DNA of 64,000 bases from contig CP016269.1 in the NCBI GenBank assembly GCA_001880285.1, forward strand, positions 682,001 to 746,000. The letters run 5' to 3'. The notes beneath the pieces were generated by a model. The model was not told the DNA's origin. It was given only the letters and a program-made list of their open reading frames with translations, and did not search any database. Shown here piece by piece: positions 62,356 to 64,000 of this stretch. The stretch's first letter is position 1, and each line of letters begins with the position of its first letter. The translations under genes were made by a program, and so were the position numbers. The DNA is from Flavobacteriaceae bacterium UJ101. GTDB taxonomy: Bacteria > Bacteroidota > Bacteroidia > Flavobacteriales > UJ101.

Positions 62356-63438
62356 ATGAATAAAATTATTTCTATTCTACCCGTAATACTAATCGTATTA
62401 TCGAGTTGTCATAACACACATGAAAAAAAACACGAAGAAATCCTTAAACTAGAAGTTACAACACCTTATATCAAAGACACTCTCATAACTAAAGATTATG
62501 TTTGTCAAATACATGCAAGTAAACGTATTGAGTTAAGAGCTTTAGAAAAAGGATACCTTCAAAAAGTTTTTGTAGATGAAGGGCAAACTGTTACAAAAGG
62601 GCAAGCTATGTTTAAAATCATGCCCAATGTGTACAACGCCGATTTGAAAAAGATGAAAGCGGAAGCAGAAGTTACCCAAATTGAATATAAAAACACTAAA
62701 TTATTAGCTGATAAAAACATTGTTTCAAAAAATGAGCTAGCTCTAGCAAAAGCCAAGCTAGACAAAGCAAATGCTGAAGTAAGTTTAGCAAAAACACACT
62801 TAGGATTCACCAATGTTAACGCTCCTTTTAATGGAATCATGGATCGTCTTCATGTAAGAGTTGGAAGTTTACTTGATGAAGGAGAATTATTAACCACTTT
62901 AACCGATAATAGTAAAATGTGGGTCTATTTTAATGTTCCTGAAGCAGAGTATTTAGACTATATTTCAAACAAAGACGATGTAAACCAAAAACAAGTTCAA
63001 TTAAAATTAGCTAATGGACAGGTTTTTCCTGAAACAGGAATTATTGAAACGATTGAAGGAGAATTCAATAACGAAACTGGGAACATCGAATTCAGAGCAA
63101 CATTTCCAAATCCTGAGAGAATTTTAAGACATGGTGAAACAGGTAGTATCTTAATCAATCAACCTTATCAAAATGCTATGCTTATTCCTCAAAAAGCTAC
63201 TTTTGAAATTTTAGATAAAAAATATGTTTTTGTTGTAAATGAAGAAAATGAAATAGAACAAAAACGAATTACGATCGCTGAAGAATTACCTCATCTTTAT
63301 ATCATTAAAGAAGGACTAAAAGGTACTGATAAGATCCTTATGGAAGGACTTCGAAAAGTATCCAATGGTCAGAAAATTGACGTGAATTTACAAAATCCAG
63401 AAAAAGTATTATCTGAATTAGAAATTCACGCAGAATAA
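62356..63438 (+). CDS. RND efflux periplasmic adaptor (MFP) subunit
   Basis: A 360-residue lipoprotein (lipobox SSCHNTH). The lipoyl-like hairpin and coiled coil are visible: LRALEKGYLQKVFVDEGQTV, the helical hairpin with KMKAEAEVTQIEYKNTKLLADKN and LAKAKLDKANAEVSLAKTH, and NVNAPFNGIMDRLHVRVGSL. The barrel and membrane-proximal parts follow. It connects an inner-membrane RND pump to an outer-membrane channel. The RND permease begins 19 bases after its stop; the channel gene would lie beyond the window. Confidence 0.95.
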   Translation: MNKIISILPVILIVLSSCHNTHEKKHEEILKLEVTTPYIKDTLITKDYVCQIHASKRIELRALEKGYLQKVFVDEGQTVTKGQAMFKIMPNVYNADLKKMKAEAEVTQIEYKNTKLLADKNIVSKNELALAKAKLDKANAEVSLAKTHLGFTNVNAPFNGIMDRLHVRVGSLLDEGELLTTLTDNSKMWVYFNVPEAEYLDYISNKDDVNQKQVQLKLANGQVFPETGIIETIEGEFNNETGNIEFRATFPNPERILRHGETGSILINQPYQNAMLIPQKATFEILDKKYVFVVNEENEIEQKRITIAEELPHLYIIKEGLKGTDKILMEGLRKVSNGQKIDVNLQNPEKVLSELEIHAE

Positions 63439-63457
63439 TTAACTAAAAACAGATAAA

Positions 63458-64000
63458 ATGTTTAACAATTTTATAAAAAGACCCGTACTAGCCATAGTCG
63501 TATCCCTCGTACTTGTTTTCTTAGGAGGAATGGCTATTAAAACGCTACCAACATCACAATTCCCGGAAATTGCACCACCACGAGTAATCGTTTCTATTGC
63601 TTATCCTGGAGCCAGTGCTGATGTATTAACAAAATCAACACTTATTCCTCTAGAAAGAGCCATAAACGGGGTGCAGGGAATGAAATATATTGTTTCCGAT
63701 GCCACCAGTGCAGGAGAAGCTACTATACAAGTTATTTTTGAATTAGGAACAGACCCTAACCGAGCTGTAGTAAATGTAAAAAACCGAGTTGATCAGGTTC
63801 TAAACCGTCTACCACCTTTAGTTCAATTAGAAGGAGTTGTAGTATCACGTGTACAACCCAGTATGTTAATGTATGTAAACCTTTATAGTAAAGACAAAGA
63901 TGCTGATGAAAAATTCTTATACAACTATGCCAATGTAAATATTATCCCTGAAATACAAAGAATAAATGGTATTGCCAGTGCTAAAATTCTTGGAAGTCGC
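63458..64000 (+). CDS. RND efflux transporter permease (N-terminal part; continues past the window)
   Basis: The first 181 residues of an AcrB/MexB-type permease: the first transmembrane helix (PVLAIVVSLVLVFLGGMAIK), then the porter-domain opening LPTSQFPEIAPPRVIVSIAYPGASADVL, and TLIPLERAINGVQGMKYIVSDATSAGE, typical of hydrophobic/amphiphilic efflux RND proteins. The full protein should be about 1,050 residues. It forms an operon with the adaptor gene. The substrate range cannot be told from this part. Confidence 0.95.
   Translation, partial: MFNNFIKRPVLAIVVSLVLVFLGGMAIKTLPTSQFPEIAPPRVIVSIAYPGASADVLTKSTLIPLERAINGVQGMKYIVSDATSAGEATIQVIFELGTDPNRAVVNVKNRVDQVLNRLPPLVQLEGVVVSRVQPSMLMYVNLYSKDKDADEKFLYNYANVNIIPEIQRINGIASAKILGSR

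Noticed and set aside
1-64000. tRNA/rRNA genes, CRISPR array, phage or transposon genes
   Set aside because: I found no cloverleaf-like sequence with the usual TTCGA arm, no spaced identical repeats of CRISPR type and no transposase, integrase or phage structural gene.

Overview
The window is chromosomal DNA of a low-GC (roughly one third GC) member of the Flavobacteriia (Bacteroidota). The evidence is a SusC/SusD pair, several CarboxypepD_reg-type TonB-dependent receptors, ECF sigma / anti-sigma / surface-protein operons, a C-terminal DAHP synthase-chorismate mutase fusion, class II HMG-CoA reductase, the clpC - gyrA - TPR neighbourhood, an absence of clear Shine-Dalgarno sites, and many promoters with the Bacteroidota -7 element TAnnTTTG (sometimes with TTTG at -33). 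I cannot name the species. I see no tRNA, rRNA, CRISPR array, transposase, phage or plasmid gene.

Layout. 1-5720: oxyR (cut by the window edge) diverging from dps, then rsmG, an aspartate-type aminotransferase, fumC, a GNAT acetyltransferase and an unknown gene. 5803-7652: a 40-bp perfect palindrome and etfBA. 7907-14032, mostly minus strand: pnp, rpsO, a metal-export operon (SO_0444-type permease fused to an HMA domain, plus two rhodanese genes) and a MATE exporter. 14104-17490: a DUF6122 membrane protein and polA. 17507-22509: a SusC/SusD pair without carbohydrate enzymes. 22595-26782: a phenylalanine/tyrosine operon (pheA, aminotransferase, tyrA, DAHP synthase-chorismate mutase) behind a leader that reads as a complete ribosome-mediated attenuator. 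26783-29534: an ECF sigma / anti-sigma-barrel / lipoprotein operon. 29572-34850: HMG-CoA reductase, SCO-ric operon, mdh and a dihaem cytochrome c peroxidase; SCO-ric and the peroxidase carry Crp/Fnr-like boxes at matching promoter positions. 34956-41677: two tandem TonB-dependent receptors, an OmpA-family lipoprotein and exonuclease III. 41858-45165: a second ECF operon encoding beta-helical surface proteins, the last one truncated. 45158-51271: the accessory-looking part, with a DoxX-like protein, an AraC regulator with two hydrolases flanked by 62-bp direct repeats, a RidA protein, and a TetR-controlled reductase. 51307-53313: menaquinone genes with an acyltransferase. 53447-61537: clpC, an ATP-grasp gene, gyrA and a TPR protein. 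61705-64000: a small unknown protein and an RND efflux system cut by the window end.

The clearest regulatory discovery is the phe/tyr attenuator (22595-22770): a consensus promoter, an 18-codon leader peptide with nine aromatic residues, and mutually exclusive antiterminator and terminator hairpins just before pheA. Other sequence-level inferences are a 21-bp-spaced direct repeat that looks like an AraC-family operator, a pair of TetR operator candidates, an OxyR-like box between oxyR and dps, and several genes whose -7 element lies only 5-8 bases before the start codon, which implies leaderless mRNAs. Promoter, operator and structure calls come from reading the sequence by eye; none has been tested.
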